In this document: positions 17,064-24,932 of the stretch, piece by piece
Position numbering within the stretch: position 1 is the stretch's first letter
Layout of the letters: each line of letters starts with the position of its first letter
NCBI GenBank assembly: GCA_963693035.2
Contig: CAXMMQ010000008.1
Coordinates: 124,001 to 188,000, forward strand
Direction of reading: 5' to 3'
Origin: Lichenicoccus sp963693035
Lineage (GTDB): Bacteria > Pseudomonadota > Alphaproteobacteria > Acetobacterales > Acetobacteraceae
DNA length: 64,000 bases
Notes under the pieces: model-generated
The model's input: only the letters and a program-made list of their open reading frames with translations
What the model was told of the DNA's origin: nothing
Database searches by the model: none
Translations under genes and position numbers: made by a program

Positions 17064-18404
17064 ATGGTCGCCCCTCCCCTGCTTTCCTACTACGGCGACG
17101 ACCTCACCGGCTCGACCGACGCCATGGAGGCACTCTCGCTCGGCGGCGTCGAGACCGTGCTGTTCCTGCGGCCACCGGATGCGACACAGCTCGCCCGGTT
17201 CCAGGCCTGCCGCGCGATCGGCCTTGCCGGCACCAGCCGCTCGCGGTCGCCGGACTGGATGGAGCGCGAGCTGCGCCCGGCGCTGTCCTGGCTGCGTTGG
17301 CTCGACGCCGCGGTCTGCCACTACAAGGTGTGCTCGACCTTCGACAGCAGCCCGCGGACCGGCAGCATCGGCCGCGCCATCGATATCGGCCACCAATTGT
17401 TCGGGCAGAAGGTGACACCGCTGGTGGTGGGCGTGCCGCAGCTCCGCCGCTACACCGCGTTCGGCACCCTGTTCGCGACGATGGGCGGCGTCACCTACCG
17501 GATTGACAGCCATCCGGTGATGAGCCGGCACCCGGTGACGCCGATGCACGAGGCCGATCTGTGCCTGCATCTCGCGCAGCAGACCGCAAAGCCGGTGCAG
17601 CTCGCGGATCTCACGCTGCTGAAGAGCCCGTCACCGGAAGCGGCTTTGGGCCGGCTCATGGACGAGGCCGGGACCGTGCTGCTGCTCGACGTGCTCGATG
17701 CGCAGACGCAGCAGATCGTCGGCGAGACGATCTGGCGGCACGCCTCGCAGCGCCCGCTGTTCGTGGCCGGCTCGTCGGGTGTCGAATACGCGTTGCTGAA
17801 AGCCTGGCAGGCAGCGGGCCTTGCTTCGCCGGCAGCGAAGTTTCCCTCGCCCGGCGCCCTGGACCGCATCGCCGTGGTCTCGGGAAGCTGCTCGCAGGTG
17901 ACCGAGGGCCAGATCGCCTGGAGCCTGCAGCACGGCTTTGCCGGCATCGCCCTCGATCCCACCCTGCTGGCCGCACCTGGCGACATCACCGCAGGCGATC
18001 CGCCCTTCCTGCGCCAGGCGCTGGCGCTGCTCGCCGAGGGCCGAAGCCCGATCCTGTACTCGGCGATGGGGCCTCAGACCGACCTTGGGAGCAACCGCCT
18101 GGACGAGGACGGCCGCCACCAGATCGGGCGCAATCTCGGACGCATCCTGCGAAGGCTGGTGGCGGAGGCCGGCCTCACGCGCGCGGTGGTCGCGGGCGGC
18201 GACACCTCGAGCCATGCGCTCGGCGAACTCGGCGTGCTGGCGCTAAAGACGCTGCTGCCGCTGCCCGAGACGCCCGGATCGCCGCTCTGCGTCGCCTATC
18301 ACGAGGCTGGCCGGTTCGACGGGCTGCAGATCGCGCTCAAGGGAGGCCAGATCGGCAGCCCAGCCTATTTCTCCAACATCAGGAACGGGTCGGGCGCCGC
18401 ATGA
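17064..18404 (+). CDS. oiaK: Four-carbon acid sugar kinase family (DUF1537), probable 3-oxo-isoapionate kinase OiaK
   Basis: This 446-residue kinase has the DUF1537 N-terminal domain, starting LLSYYGDDLTGSTDAMEALSLGGVETVLFL with the typical DDxTG motif. The C-terminal nucleotide-binding domain contains VAGGDTSSHALGELGV and FDGLQIALKGGQIGSPAYF. The family phosphorylates four-carbon and branched sugar acids. The subgroup paired with a RuBisCO-like protein is OiaK, which phosphorylates 3-oxo-isoapionate. It is divergent from oiaX and overlaps the GntR regulator start by ATGA, so kinase and regulator are co-transcribed. An AGGAAG ribosome-binding site precedes the ATG. A different sugar-acid substrate cannot be excluded from sequence alone. 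Confidence 0.78.
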   Translation: MVAPPLLSYYGDDLTGSTDAMEALSLGGVETVLFLRPPDATQLARFQACRAIGLAGTSRSRSPDWMERELRPALSWLRWLDAAVCHYKVCSTFDSSPRTGSIGRAIDIGHQLFGQKVTPLVVGVPQLRRYTAFGTLFATMGGVTYRIDSHPVMSRHPVTPMHEADLCLHLAQQTAKPVQLADLTLLKSPSPEAALGRLMDEAGTVLLLDVLDAQTQQIVGETIWRHASQRPLFVAGSSGVEYALLKAWQAAGLASPAAKFPSPGALDRIAVVSGSCSQVTEGQIAWSLQHGFAGIALDPTLLAAPGDITAGDPPFLRQALALLAEGRSPILYSAMGPQTDLGSNRLDEDGRHQIGRNLGRILRRLVAEAGLTRAVVAGGDTSSHALGELGVLALKTLLPLPETPGSPLCVAYHEAGRFDGLQIALKGGQIGSPAYFSNIRNGSGAA

Positions 18405-19114
18405 GCGACAGCGAGCGGATCACCCGGCGGCGGCTGTCCGACGAGGTGTTCGACCGGCTGCGCGCCCTGATCGTCAGCGGCAAGCTCGGGGTGGGCGACG
18501 CGGTGCCGTCCGAGCGCGAGCTGATGGACCGCTTCGGGGTCGGCCGGCCGGCGATCCGCCAGGCGATGCAGGCGCTCAGCAACATGGGCCTGATCGCGAT
18601 CTCGCATGGAGAGCGCGCCCGGGTCTGCGACCTGACCGCGGAGAAGCTGTTCCGGCAGATCGACCTGCCGGCACAGATGATGCTGTCCTCGTCACCGCGC
18701 TCGCTGGAGCAACTGCTCGAGGTGCGGGTGTTCTTCGAGCGCGGCATGGCGCGGATCGCGGCCGAGCGCGCGACGGCGGACGACCTCGTGCTGCTGCGCG
18801 GCTGGACCCAGCGCCAGCGTGCCGCCATCGACGATATCGCCGCCTTCATCCGGCACGACATGGGCCTGCATGCCGAGATCGGCCGCATCTCCGGCAACCC
18901 GATCTTCGCGGCGACCAGCCACGCCCTGCTCGGCTGGCTGCGGCAATATCACACCGAGATGCTGCACTGGTCGGGCAAGGAAAACCTGACGCTCGCCGAG
19001 CACGACGAGATCGTGGCGGCGATCGCGGCGCATGATCCGACCGGTGCGGAGGCGGCGATTGTCCGGCACCTGGAGCGGTCGAGCACGGTCTACGTGCATA
19101 GTCAGTCGAGCTGA
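18401..19114 (+). CDS. GntR family transcriptional regulator, FadR subfamily
   Basis: This 237-residue regulator has an N-terminal winged helix of GntR type (LSDEVFDRLRALIVSGKLGVGDAVPSERELMDRFGVGRPAIRQAMQAL, about residues 11-60). An all-helical FCD effector domain (about 80-230) includes LEVRVFFERGMARIAAERAT and HAEIGRISGNPIFAA. FCD regulators bind sugar acids or carboxylates and usually repress catabolic genes in their absence. It is translationally coupled to the kinase gene. The repeated GGTATRATGA sequences at 17018, 21186 and 21202 are candidate operators. The 3' end overlaps the convergent dehydrogenase stop by 13 bases. Confidence 0.85.
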   Translation: MSDSERITRRRLSDEVFDRLRALIVSGKLGVGDAVPSERELMDRFGVGRPAIRQAMQALSNMGLIAISHGERARVCDLTAEKLFRQIDLPAQMMLSSSPRSLEQLLEVRVFFERGMARIAAERATADDLVLLRGWTQRQRAAIDDIAAFIRHDMGLHAEIGRISGNPIFAATSHALLGWLRQYHTEMLHWSGKENLTLAEHDEIVAAIAAHDPTGAEAAIVRHLERSSTVYVHSQSS

Positions 19115-20142
19115 ACCGCGGCTCCCGAAACGGCGCTCTCGTAGGCGGCGTGCACCAGCGAGCGTTTTGAGGTTGTCGCGTCCTGACGTAGCCGGCTCGC
19201 GGTTCCCGCGCAGCGACTGCACCCAGTGGCGCTGGATGTTCAGCACGCTCTCGTGGATGTTGTGCCAGGGCCGCGACGCCCAGCTCGGCAGCGGCGGCGA
19301 GACGTCCTGCTCCGCGGTGCCGTCCGGGCCGGTCACGCTCAGCCGGTAGTCATGGGTCAGCCGCAGCGAGCCTGCGGTGCCGTCGATCTCGATGAAGGTC
19401 TCCGGGAACGGCTCGCGCGCCAGCCGCGACGCGTACGAGCAATCGACGACCGAGACCGCGCCGCTTGCATGGTCGAGCGGCATGGTGGCGACGTCCTCGC
19501 CGCGGATCGCCGGCTTGATGCGCTGGGTGCGGGCGGCCGCGAGACGTCGCCGAGCAGGCGGCGCGCGACGTCGAGGATGTGGATGCCGAGATCCTCGATG
19601 ATGAAGCGCTCGCCAGTCGCAAGATACGGCTGGCCGCTGAACACGTCGTAGCCGGAGCGGAACCAGAACCGGCCCCAGAACGGCTCCCCGATGCGCCCGC
19701 CAAGGATGGCCTCGCGCATCGCCAGGATCGGTGTCTGCCAGCAGAAGTTCTCGTGCACCATCAGCGGGATGCCGGCGGCCTCGGCGGCATCCACCATCGC
19801 GCGTGCATCCGACATCGTCGGCGCGAACGGCTTCTGGCAGATCACCGGCACCCGGTGCCGCGCGGCCAGCTCGACCAGGGCCCGATGACTGGGCGGCGTG
19901 GTGGCGATATCGACGAAGTCGAGCGCCCGGGCTGCAAATAGTGCCCCGGCATCCTCGCAGCGGCCGGCGATGCCGAACTGCTCGCCGACCAGAGCGAGAC
20001 GCGCCGGATCGCGATCGCACAGCGCGACGATCTCGACCTCGGGGATGTCCGCCCACGCATGCAACTGGTTGATCGCGAAGAACCCGCAGCCGATCAGCTC
20101 CCCGCGCAGGCGACGCAACGGGACGCCAGCTCGCTCACTCAT
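19102..20142 (-). pseudogene. apsD: Gfo/Idh/MocA oxidoreductase, probable D-apiose dehydrogenase (ApsD), with two frameshifts
   Basis: This NAD(P)-dependent dehydrogenase of the Gfo/Idh/MocA family probably oxidises D-apiose to apionolactone. From the ATG at 20142 the protein reads RGELIGCGFFAINQLHAW (Rossmann fold), PVICQKPFAPTMSDA (catalytic EKP-type lysine) and GEPFWGRFWFRSGYDVFSGQPY. The frame then shifts near 19545-19560, from LLGDVS to RTQRIKPAIRGEDVATM. A second one-base deletion near 19155-19165 separates NLKTLA from LVHAAYESAVSG, after which the stop lies at 19102. With both repaired the protein is about 345 residues, a normal length. Either the gene is recently inactivated or the sequence has indel errors. 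A palindromic repeat element (20156-20311) sits just upstream of the start. Confidence 0.75.
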
Positions 20143-20155
20143 CGGAGCCCCAAAA

Positions 20156-20311
20156 GCGCGCTCGAGGAGGCGCCACGCTGAGTGAGAGAGCCGCGCAGCG
20201 GCACGCCCGTCGTCTTTTCCAAGCACCGGAGCGGAGCGGCCTCCTGACCGTGAGCACCGGAGCGCAGGAAGGCCGCGTCGGATCGCCAGCGTAGCGCATC
20301 CTCGAGCGCGT
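20156..20311. repeat. Palindromic intergenic element, copy 1
   Basis: This 156-base element lies between apnO and apsD. Its ends, 20156-20180 and 20287-20311, are inverted repeats matching at 22 of 25 positions. The interior of about 100 bases is nearly the same as that of a second element at 52964-53115. It includes a CGGCC-TCCT-GACCG hairpin and two copies of GCACCGGAGCG. The stems of the two copies differ in sequence but each remains self-complementary, pointing to selection for structure. It resembles ERIC-type or other structured intergenic repeats in design; I do not recognise it as a known family. Confidence 0.75.
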
Positions 20312-20313
20312 TA

Positions 20314-21141
20314 TCAGGTGATGCGCTGGATGCTGGCGGCCAGTTCCGCAGGCTCGAACACCCGCTTCCAGTCCGGCTGCATGAGCGCCGGCTTGCCGAA
20401 CGTGATCGCCTTAGTGCAGGCATCCGAGAACACGCCGTCTACTTCCTTGAAGATCACCGCGCCCAGCACGTTCAGGTGGCCGAGCAGGAAGTCGCGCGCG
20501 GCCTCGTAGGGGACGCCGCGCGCGACCACCTCGTCCATCGCCTCGCGCATGACGTCGAGCAGGGTCGCCGCCACCGTCTCCGAGAGGCCGGGTTCGAGCA
20601 GCGCCATCTGCTCCACCGTGACCCGGTGCGAGCGCATCACCGGCGCCCAGATCGCGCGCGCGACCTCCTCGCCGATGGCGTAATGCGCCTCGGGGCCCTG
20701 CATGAGGGCGTTCACGATGTGCTGCTTTGCATGCAGTCCGCCGAAATGGTCGTGCCGGGCGGCGGCGTCGCTCTCGTCGTTGAAGATCGGCGGATGGCAG
20801 GGATGCGTCACGAAATAGGTCAGGTCGTCGCGCTGCGGCAGGTGGCCGGCGAATGGCGCCGCGGCGTCGAGCACCACGACGATGGTGCCGGCCTTGAGCT
20901 TGCTCTCGATGCCGGCCGCGACCTTGCCGATCGCGGTGTCCGGCACTGCCAGCACGACCAGTTGCGCGCCGTCGACGGCCGTGTCCGCATCGACGCAATT
21001 CAGTCCCAGCCCGGTCTTCAGGCGATCCTTGCCGGCCGGGCTGACCTCGACGTGGCGGACGTCGAAGTCCGTCGCCTTGAGGTTGTGGGACAGCCGGTAG
21101 CCCATCTTGCCGCCGGCACCGAAGAGCGCGATCGAGGTCAT
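20314..21141 (-). CDS. apnO: NAD-binding 6-phosphogluconate dehydrogenase-like protein, probable D-apionate oxidoisomerase (ApnO)
   Basis: This 275-residue protein has an N-terminal Rossmann domain (MTSIALFGAGGKMGYRLSHNL, the GxGxxG-type nucleotide loop) and a C-terminal helical domain of phosphogluconate-dehydrogenase type. VTHPCHPPIFNDE, YAIGEEVARAIWAPVMRSHRVTVEQMA and LGHLNVLGAVIFKE are characteristic. In the apiose pathway this family (ApnO) converts D-apionate to 3-oxo-isoapionate, the substrate of the kinase OiaK. The ATG at 21141 is chosen because the glycine-rich loop starts there; the longer frame to 21183 would run into the operator-like repeats. It precedes apsD on the same strand with repeat copy 1 between them. 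Confidence 0.75.
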   Translation of the reverse strand: MTSIALFGAGGKMGYRLSHNLKATDFDVRHVEVSPAGKDRLKTGLGLNCVDADTAVDGAQLVVLAVPDTAIGKVAAGIESKLKAGTIVVVLDAAAPFAGHLPQRDDLTYFVTHPCHPPIFNDESDAAARHDHFGGLHAKQHIVNALMQGPEAHYAIGEEVARAIWAPVMRSHRVTVEQMALLEPGLSETVAATLLDVMREAMDEVVARGVPYEAARDFLLGHLNVLGAVIFKEVDGVFSDACTKAITFGKPALMQPDWKRVFEPAELAASIQRIT

Positions 21142-21183
21142 ACGAGAACCTGCATAGAGTGCGAGAGCCGCACCATCTTTCAA

Positions 21184-21212
21184 CTGGTATAATGAGTCAA
21201 CGGTATGATGAT
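21184..21212. promoter_or_regulatory. Candidate GntR operator pair upstream of apnO
   Basis: Two direct copies of GGTATRATGA (21186-21195 and 21202-21211), spaced 16 bases, lie about 45 bases upstream of the apnO start. The first copy, within CTGGTATAATGAG, matches 12 of 13 bases of the site at 17016-17028. This arrangement fits control of both transcription units of the apiose cluster by one regulator. Confidence 0.5.
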
Positions 21213-21281
21213 GTGAGCCCTAACCTGTGGGTGCGGCAGCCGTTCCTGTCGCAAATCGTCCTGAAGATAAGGAAGTCCTCG

Positions 21282-21557
21282 ATGCAAAACTCGTTCAACG
21301 TCAAGTCCGGCACGATCCTGGCTGTCGGACTGGGCGCCGTCCTCTGGATGGTCCCAGTCACGCTCCGCGCCCAGACCCTCGATACCGGCGTCGGGATCGG
21401 GCCGAGCGAGAAACTCTCGACGCCACCGGATGCGGACCCCATCAATCAGCCGGGCGCGATGCGGCGTGCGGTGGCGCAGCAGCGCCTGGATGCGGCGCGT
21501 GCGAAGCAGCACCGGACCACGCCCGCGACCAGCGGCGGCAGCGCTCCCCCGAAATAG
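21282..21557 (+). CDS. Small secreted protein of unknown function
   Basis: This 91-residue protein has a convincing signal peptide (MQNSFNVKSGTILAVGLGAVLWMVPVTLRAQ). The mature part is short, polar and proline/alanine-rich, with IGPSEKLSTPPDADPINQPGA and a basic RRAVAQQRLDAARAKQHR stretch. An AAGGAAG ribosome-binding site precedes the ATG. It is probably periplasmic. I do not recognise a family. It lies about 50 bases upstream of trpS on the same strand and could share its transcript. Confidence 0.6.
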   Translation: MQNSFNVKSGTILAVGLGAVLWMVPVTLRAQTLDTGVGIGPSEKLSTPPDADPINQPGAMRRAVAQQRLDAARAKQHRTTPATSGGSAPPK

Positions 21558-21608
21558 CCCAGGGCGCCGGGCCTTGACCGCTGCGGGCTAGAACCGGACA
21601 AACCGGCC

Positions 21609-22604
21609 ATGCAGCGCATCTTCTCCGGCATCCAGCCTACGGGCGTCCCACATCTCGGCAACTATCTCGGGGCCATACGCAACTGGGTGTCGCTGCAGGC
21701 CGGGCACGAATGCCTGTTCTGCCTGGTCGACCTGCATGCCATCACCGTCTGGCAGGACCCGGCGGTGTTGCGCGAGCAGACGCGGCTGCAGGCGGCGGTG
21801 CTGATCGCGGCCGGCATCGATCCCGCCCGCCATATCCTGTTCAACCAGTCCGCGGTAAGCGCGCATGCCAGGCTGGCCTGGATCTTCAACTGTGTCTCGC
21901 GCATCGGCTGGCTCAACCGCATGACGCAGTTCAAGGACAAGGCCGGCAAGGATCGCGAGGCGGTGTCATCCGGGCTGTACGTCTATCCGAACCTGATGGC
22001 GGCCGACATCCTTGCCTATCACGCAACAAGGGTTCCGGTTGGCGACGACCAGCGCCAGCATCTCGAGCTCACTAACGACATCGCGCAGAAGTTCAACCAC
22101 GATTACGAGGTCGCCTTCTTCCCGGTGATCGAGGCGCTGGTGCCGCCGGAGGCCGCGCGCGTCATGAGCCTGCGTGACGGCAGCCGGAAGATGTCGAAGT
22201 CCGATCCGTCCGAGCAGAGCCGCATCACGCTGACCGACGAGGCCGACGCGATCGCCCAGAAGCTGCGTCGCGCCAAGACCGACCCGGCGCCGCTGCCCGA
22301 GACGGTGGACGGCCTGGCCGAGCGGCCCGAGGCGCGCAACCTGGTCGAGATCTACGCGGTACTGGCCGGCGTTTCGCCCGCGCAGGTGCTCGCCGAGCAT
22401 GGCGGAAAGGGCTTCGGCCCGTTCAAGGAGGCGCTCACCGCGATCGTGGTGGCGGCAGTGGCGCCGATCGCCGACGAGACCCGGATGCTGCTCGCCGACA
22501 CTGCGCATCTGGACCGGGTGCTGCGCGACGGCGCCGCGCGCGCGAGTGCGATCGCCGAGCCGATCGTCATCGAGGCCGAGCGGATCGTGGGGTTCCTGAA
22601 GTGA
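21609..22604 (+). CDS. trpS: Tryptophanyl-tRNA synthetase
   Basis: This 331-residue class I aminoacyl-tRNA synthetase charges tRNA-Trp with tryptophan. The HIGH-type motif is seen as PTGVPHLGNYLGAIRNW (residues about 9-25), and the KMSKS loop as DGSRKMSKSDPSEQSRI (about 193-209). Length and layout are those of bacterial TrpS. Its stop overlaps the GTG start of yjbQ (GTGA), so the two are co-translated. Confidence 0.96.
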   Translation: MQRIFSGIQPTGVPHLGNYLGAIRNWVSLQAGHECLFCLVDLHAITVWQDPAVLREQTRLQAAVLIAAGIDPARHILFNQSAVSAHARLAWIFNCVSRIGWLNRMTQFKDKAGKDREAVSSGLYVYPNLMAADILAYHATRVPVGDDQRQHLELTNDIAQKFNHDYEVAFFPVIEALVPPEAARVMSLRDGSRKMSKSDPSEQSRITLTDEADAIAQKLRRAKTDPAPLPETVDGLAERPEARNLVEIYAVLAGVSPAQVLAEHGGKGFGPFKEALTAIVVAAVAPIADETRMLLADTAHLDRVLRDGAARASAIAEPIVIEAERIVGFLK

Positions 22605-23020
22605 GGCAGGCGCTGCACCGGCTTGCTGTCGACACGAGCGGCAAGGGGCTGACCGAGATCACGCACGCCGTCACCGGCTGGGTCGCATCGCAGGAGATCG
22701 AGATCGGCTTGCTGACGATCTGGTGCCGGCACACCTCCGCCTCGCTCACCGTACAGGAGAACGCCGATCCCACGGTGCGCGAGGACATCAAGCGTTTCTT
22801 CGAGGCGCTGGTGCCCGAGGATGGCGGCCGCTACATCCATGACGACGAGGGGCCGGACGACATGCCGGCGCATCTGCGCACCATGCTGACGCAGACCCAG
22901 CTCAGCATCCCGGTCGCGGATACGATACCGGTGCTTGGCACCTGGCAGGGCATCTACCTGTTCGAGCACCGCAGGCGCCCGCACCGGCGCGAACTGGTCC
23001 TGCACCTGATCGGCGAATGA
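22601..23020 (+). CDS. yjbQ: YjbQ/UPF0047 family protein (secondary thiamine-phosphate synthase-like)
   Basis: This 139-residue protein of the YjbQ family shows GLLTIWCRHTSASLTVQENADPTVREDI, PDDMPAHLRTML and GTWQGIYLFEHRRRPHRREL, the three conserved metal/active-site segments. Family members have weak thiamine-phosphate synthase activity; the main cellular role is not established. The GTG start is fixed by the GTGA overlap with trpS. A perfect 9-bp hairpin follows directly after the stop. Confidence 0.85.
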   Translation: MRQALHRLAVDTSGKGLTEITHAVTGWVASQEIEIGLLTIWCRHTSASLTVQENADPTVREDIKRFFEALVPEDGGRYIHDDEGPDDMPAHLRTMLTQTQLSIPVADTIPVLGTWQGIYLFEHRRRPHRRELVLHLIGE

Positions 23021-23021
23021 T

Positions 23022-23047
23022 CCCGGCGCGACCGAAGCCGCGCCGGG
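23022..23047. terminator. Hairpin between convergent yjbQ and manganese catalase genes
   Basis: CCCGGCGCG (23022-23030) and CGCGCCGGG (23039-23047) form a perfect 9-bp stem with an eight-base loop, starting two bases after the yjbQ stop. There is no T-run, but the position between convergent stops suggests a bidirectional transcription barrier. Confidence 0.6.
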
Positions 23048-23054
23048 TGCGGTG

Positions 23055-23969
23055 TCAGCGGCTCTTCGTGTAGAGCTTGCTGGCGATCTCAAAAATCTCT
23101 TCCGGCGCGTAGTCAGGCGCGAACGCGCCGTAATTGCCGTCCAGCTCCGGGATCTTGCCGCCTTCCGGCAGGCCGTCGACGATCTCGAGATTGCCCGGCG
23201 GATCACCCGGCAGCGCGACCTCGTCGTTCGACCACACGCCGGCGGCTTCCTTGTAGTCGTCCGGGCTGAAGCGATACAGGCGGCGATGACTGCCTTCCTG
23301 CAGGTACTTCTGGCATTCCGGCACGCGGTCCAGGTTGATGTTCGGCGTCGGCAGCATCTTCTCGATCGAGACGCCGGTCAGCTTCTTCAATGCGAGCGCA
23401 TAGGCGTGCGCATGCACCGAGCCACGCACCAGCAGGTAGCCGCAGACCTCGCGTCCGGTCGGCTCGGTCATCGTCTCGTACACGCGCAGCTTGTGGATAC
23501 GCGCGCCGCATTCTAGGTGGAAATTGTGCAGCAGGTCGATGATCAGGTTACCGGTCGTCGTCACCATGTCCATGTTCCAGGACGCGGCGTTGCTGTTCAT
23601 CGGCATCGCGCCGCCGCCATTCGCAAGGAAGCTGCCGGCAAGCCGGATGTCCTGCATGTCCTCGAACGGTGCCTTGGAGATGTCCACGTTCTCGGTGGAA
23701 TTGCCGGGACCGTTGTTCAACATCGAGACGCCGGTGCTGACCAGCTCCACATGGCCGAGTTCCTCGGCGAAGATGCTCGATACCAGGCTGTAGAACGGTC
23801 GCAGCTTGGTCTTGTTGCGAAAGTTGAAGCTCTGGAACATGTAGTTCCCAAGCGTTGACATCTCGCCGTACTTGCCACCGAGCAGTTCCTGCAAGGCCGC
23901 CGCAGCATTCGGCTCGGGCTTCTTCGGCTCCGGCAGCGCGGCCTGAAGCTTGTCGATACGCATGAACAT
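23055..23969 (-). CDS. Manganese-containing (non-haem) catalase
   Basis: This 304-residue ferritin-like protein destroys hydrogen peroxide with a dimanganese centre. Metal-ligand regions are visible in FAEELGHVELVSTGVSML (Glu and His ligands) and NFHLECGARIHKLRVYE. The intervening NNGPGNSTEN and GGGAMPMNSNAASWNMD stretches, and the C-terminal GVWSNDEVALPGDPPGNLEIVDG, are typical of the family. The start could be the ATG at 23969 or the in-frame ATG at 23963. It stands alone, convergent with yjbQ, with its own promoter region at 23970-24065. Confidence 0.92.
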   Translation of the reverse strand: MFMRIDKLQAALPEPKKPEPNAAAALQELLGGKYGEMSTLGNYMFQSFNFRNKTKLRPFYSLVSSIFAEELGHVELVSTGVSMLNNGPGNSTENVDISKAPFEDMQDIRLAGSFLANGGGAMPMNSNAASWNMDMVTTTGNLIIDLLHNFHLECGARIHKLRVYETMTEPTGREVCGYLLVRGSVHAHAYALALKKLTGVSIEKMLPTPNINLDRVPECQKYLQEGSHRRLYRFSPDDYKEAAGVWSNDEVALPGDPPGNLEIVDGLPEGGKIPELDGNYGAFAPDYAPEEIFEIASKLYTKSR

Positions 23970-24065
23970 GGCGAACGGTCCTGTCGCTGTTGCGGCAGGC
24001 TTACGGACCGTGGCAGTCCCGGTTGCAGCGTCCGGGTGAACACGATCATGAAGCGGGGCGCACCG

Positions 24066-24932
24066 TTACGTGACCAGGCGCGGCTCCGCCAGGATACGGG
24101 CGTGGTGGGCCACGTGCTCCTCGATCACGCTCTGGATGAACCAGTAGGAATGGTCGTAGCCGGAATGCAGACGCAGGCTGAGTAGCTGACCCGCGGACGC
24201 CGCCGCCTGCCGCAGCGCCTCCGGGCGGAGTTGCGATGCGAGCCACTGGTCCGCCTCGCCCTGGTCGACCAGGATCGGCGTCGGATGCGTGCGGCCGGAC
24301 CGCAGCATCAACGTCGCGTCGTGCCGTGCCCACACCGTGCGGTCGGCGCCGAGATAGCGGCCGAACGCCTTTTCGCCCCAGGGCACCACCGACGGGTTGC
24401 AGATCGGTGCCAGCGCCGAAACCGACTGCCAGCGCGTCGGGTTGGCCAGCGCCAGCGTCAGTGCGCCGTGGCCGCCCATCGAATGGCCGAGGATGCCGCG
24501 ATGCGCGGGCTCAATCGGAAACGCCGCCTCGACCCAGCCTGGCAATTCGTAGGCGACATGGCTGCCCATGCGATAATGGGCCGACCAGGGGGCCTTGGTG
24601 GCGTCGAGATAGAAACCGGCGCCGCTGCCAAAGTCCCAGTCCTCGTCCTCGCCCGCGACACCGGCGCCGCGCGGGCTGGTGTCGGGCGCCACGATGGCGA
24701 GGCCATGCTGGGAAGCATGGCGCAACACGCCCGACTTGATGACGAAGGTTTCCTCGTTGCTGGTCAGGCCGGCCAGGGCATACAGCGCCGGCACCGTCTC
24801 CCCGGCGAGCGCCTGCTCCGGCAGGAACACCGCAAAACGGGCCGGCACGCCGAGGACTTCGGAGTGCGCCTCGTAGAAGCCGATCCGGCCGCCATGGCAG
24901 GCGTGCTCGGAGCGGGTGGTGATCGCGACCAT
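24066..24932 (-). CDS. fghA: S-formylglutathione hydrolase
   Basis: This 288-residue esterase-D-type alpha/beta hydrolase splits S-formylglutathione into formate and glutathione, the second step of glutathione-dependent formaldehyde oxidation. The nucleophile serine is in GILGHSMGGHGALTLAL, the acid in ILVDQGEADQWL and the histidine in HSGYDHSYWFIQ. The N-terminal FAVFLPEQALAGETVPALYALAGLTSNEETF is diagnostic. The ATG at 24932 overlaps the stop of the upstream dehydrogenase gene (ATGA), so the two enzymes are made together. Confidence 0.94.
   Translation of the reverse strand: MVAITTRSEHACHGGRIGFYEAHSEVLGVPARFAVFLPEQALAGETVPALYALAGLTSNEETFVIKSGVLRHASQHGLAIVAPDTSPRGAGVAGEDEDWDFGSGAGFYLDATKAPWSAHYRMGSHVAYELPGWVEAAFPIEPAHRGILGHSMGGHGALTLALANPTRWQSVSALAPICNPSVVPWGEKAFGRYLGADRTVWARHDATLMLRSGRTHPTPILVDQGEADQWLASQLRPEALRQAAASAGQLLSLRLHSGYDHSYWFIQSVIEEHVAHHARILAEPRLVT

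Noticed and set aside
20156..20311. Insertion sequence remnant or miniature transposon
   Set aside because: No target-site duplication or transposase fragment was seen, and the inverted ends differ between the two copies in a pairing-preserving way, unlike fixed transposon termini.
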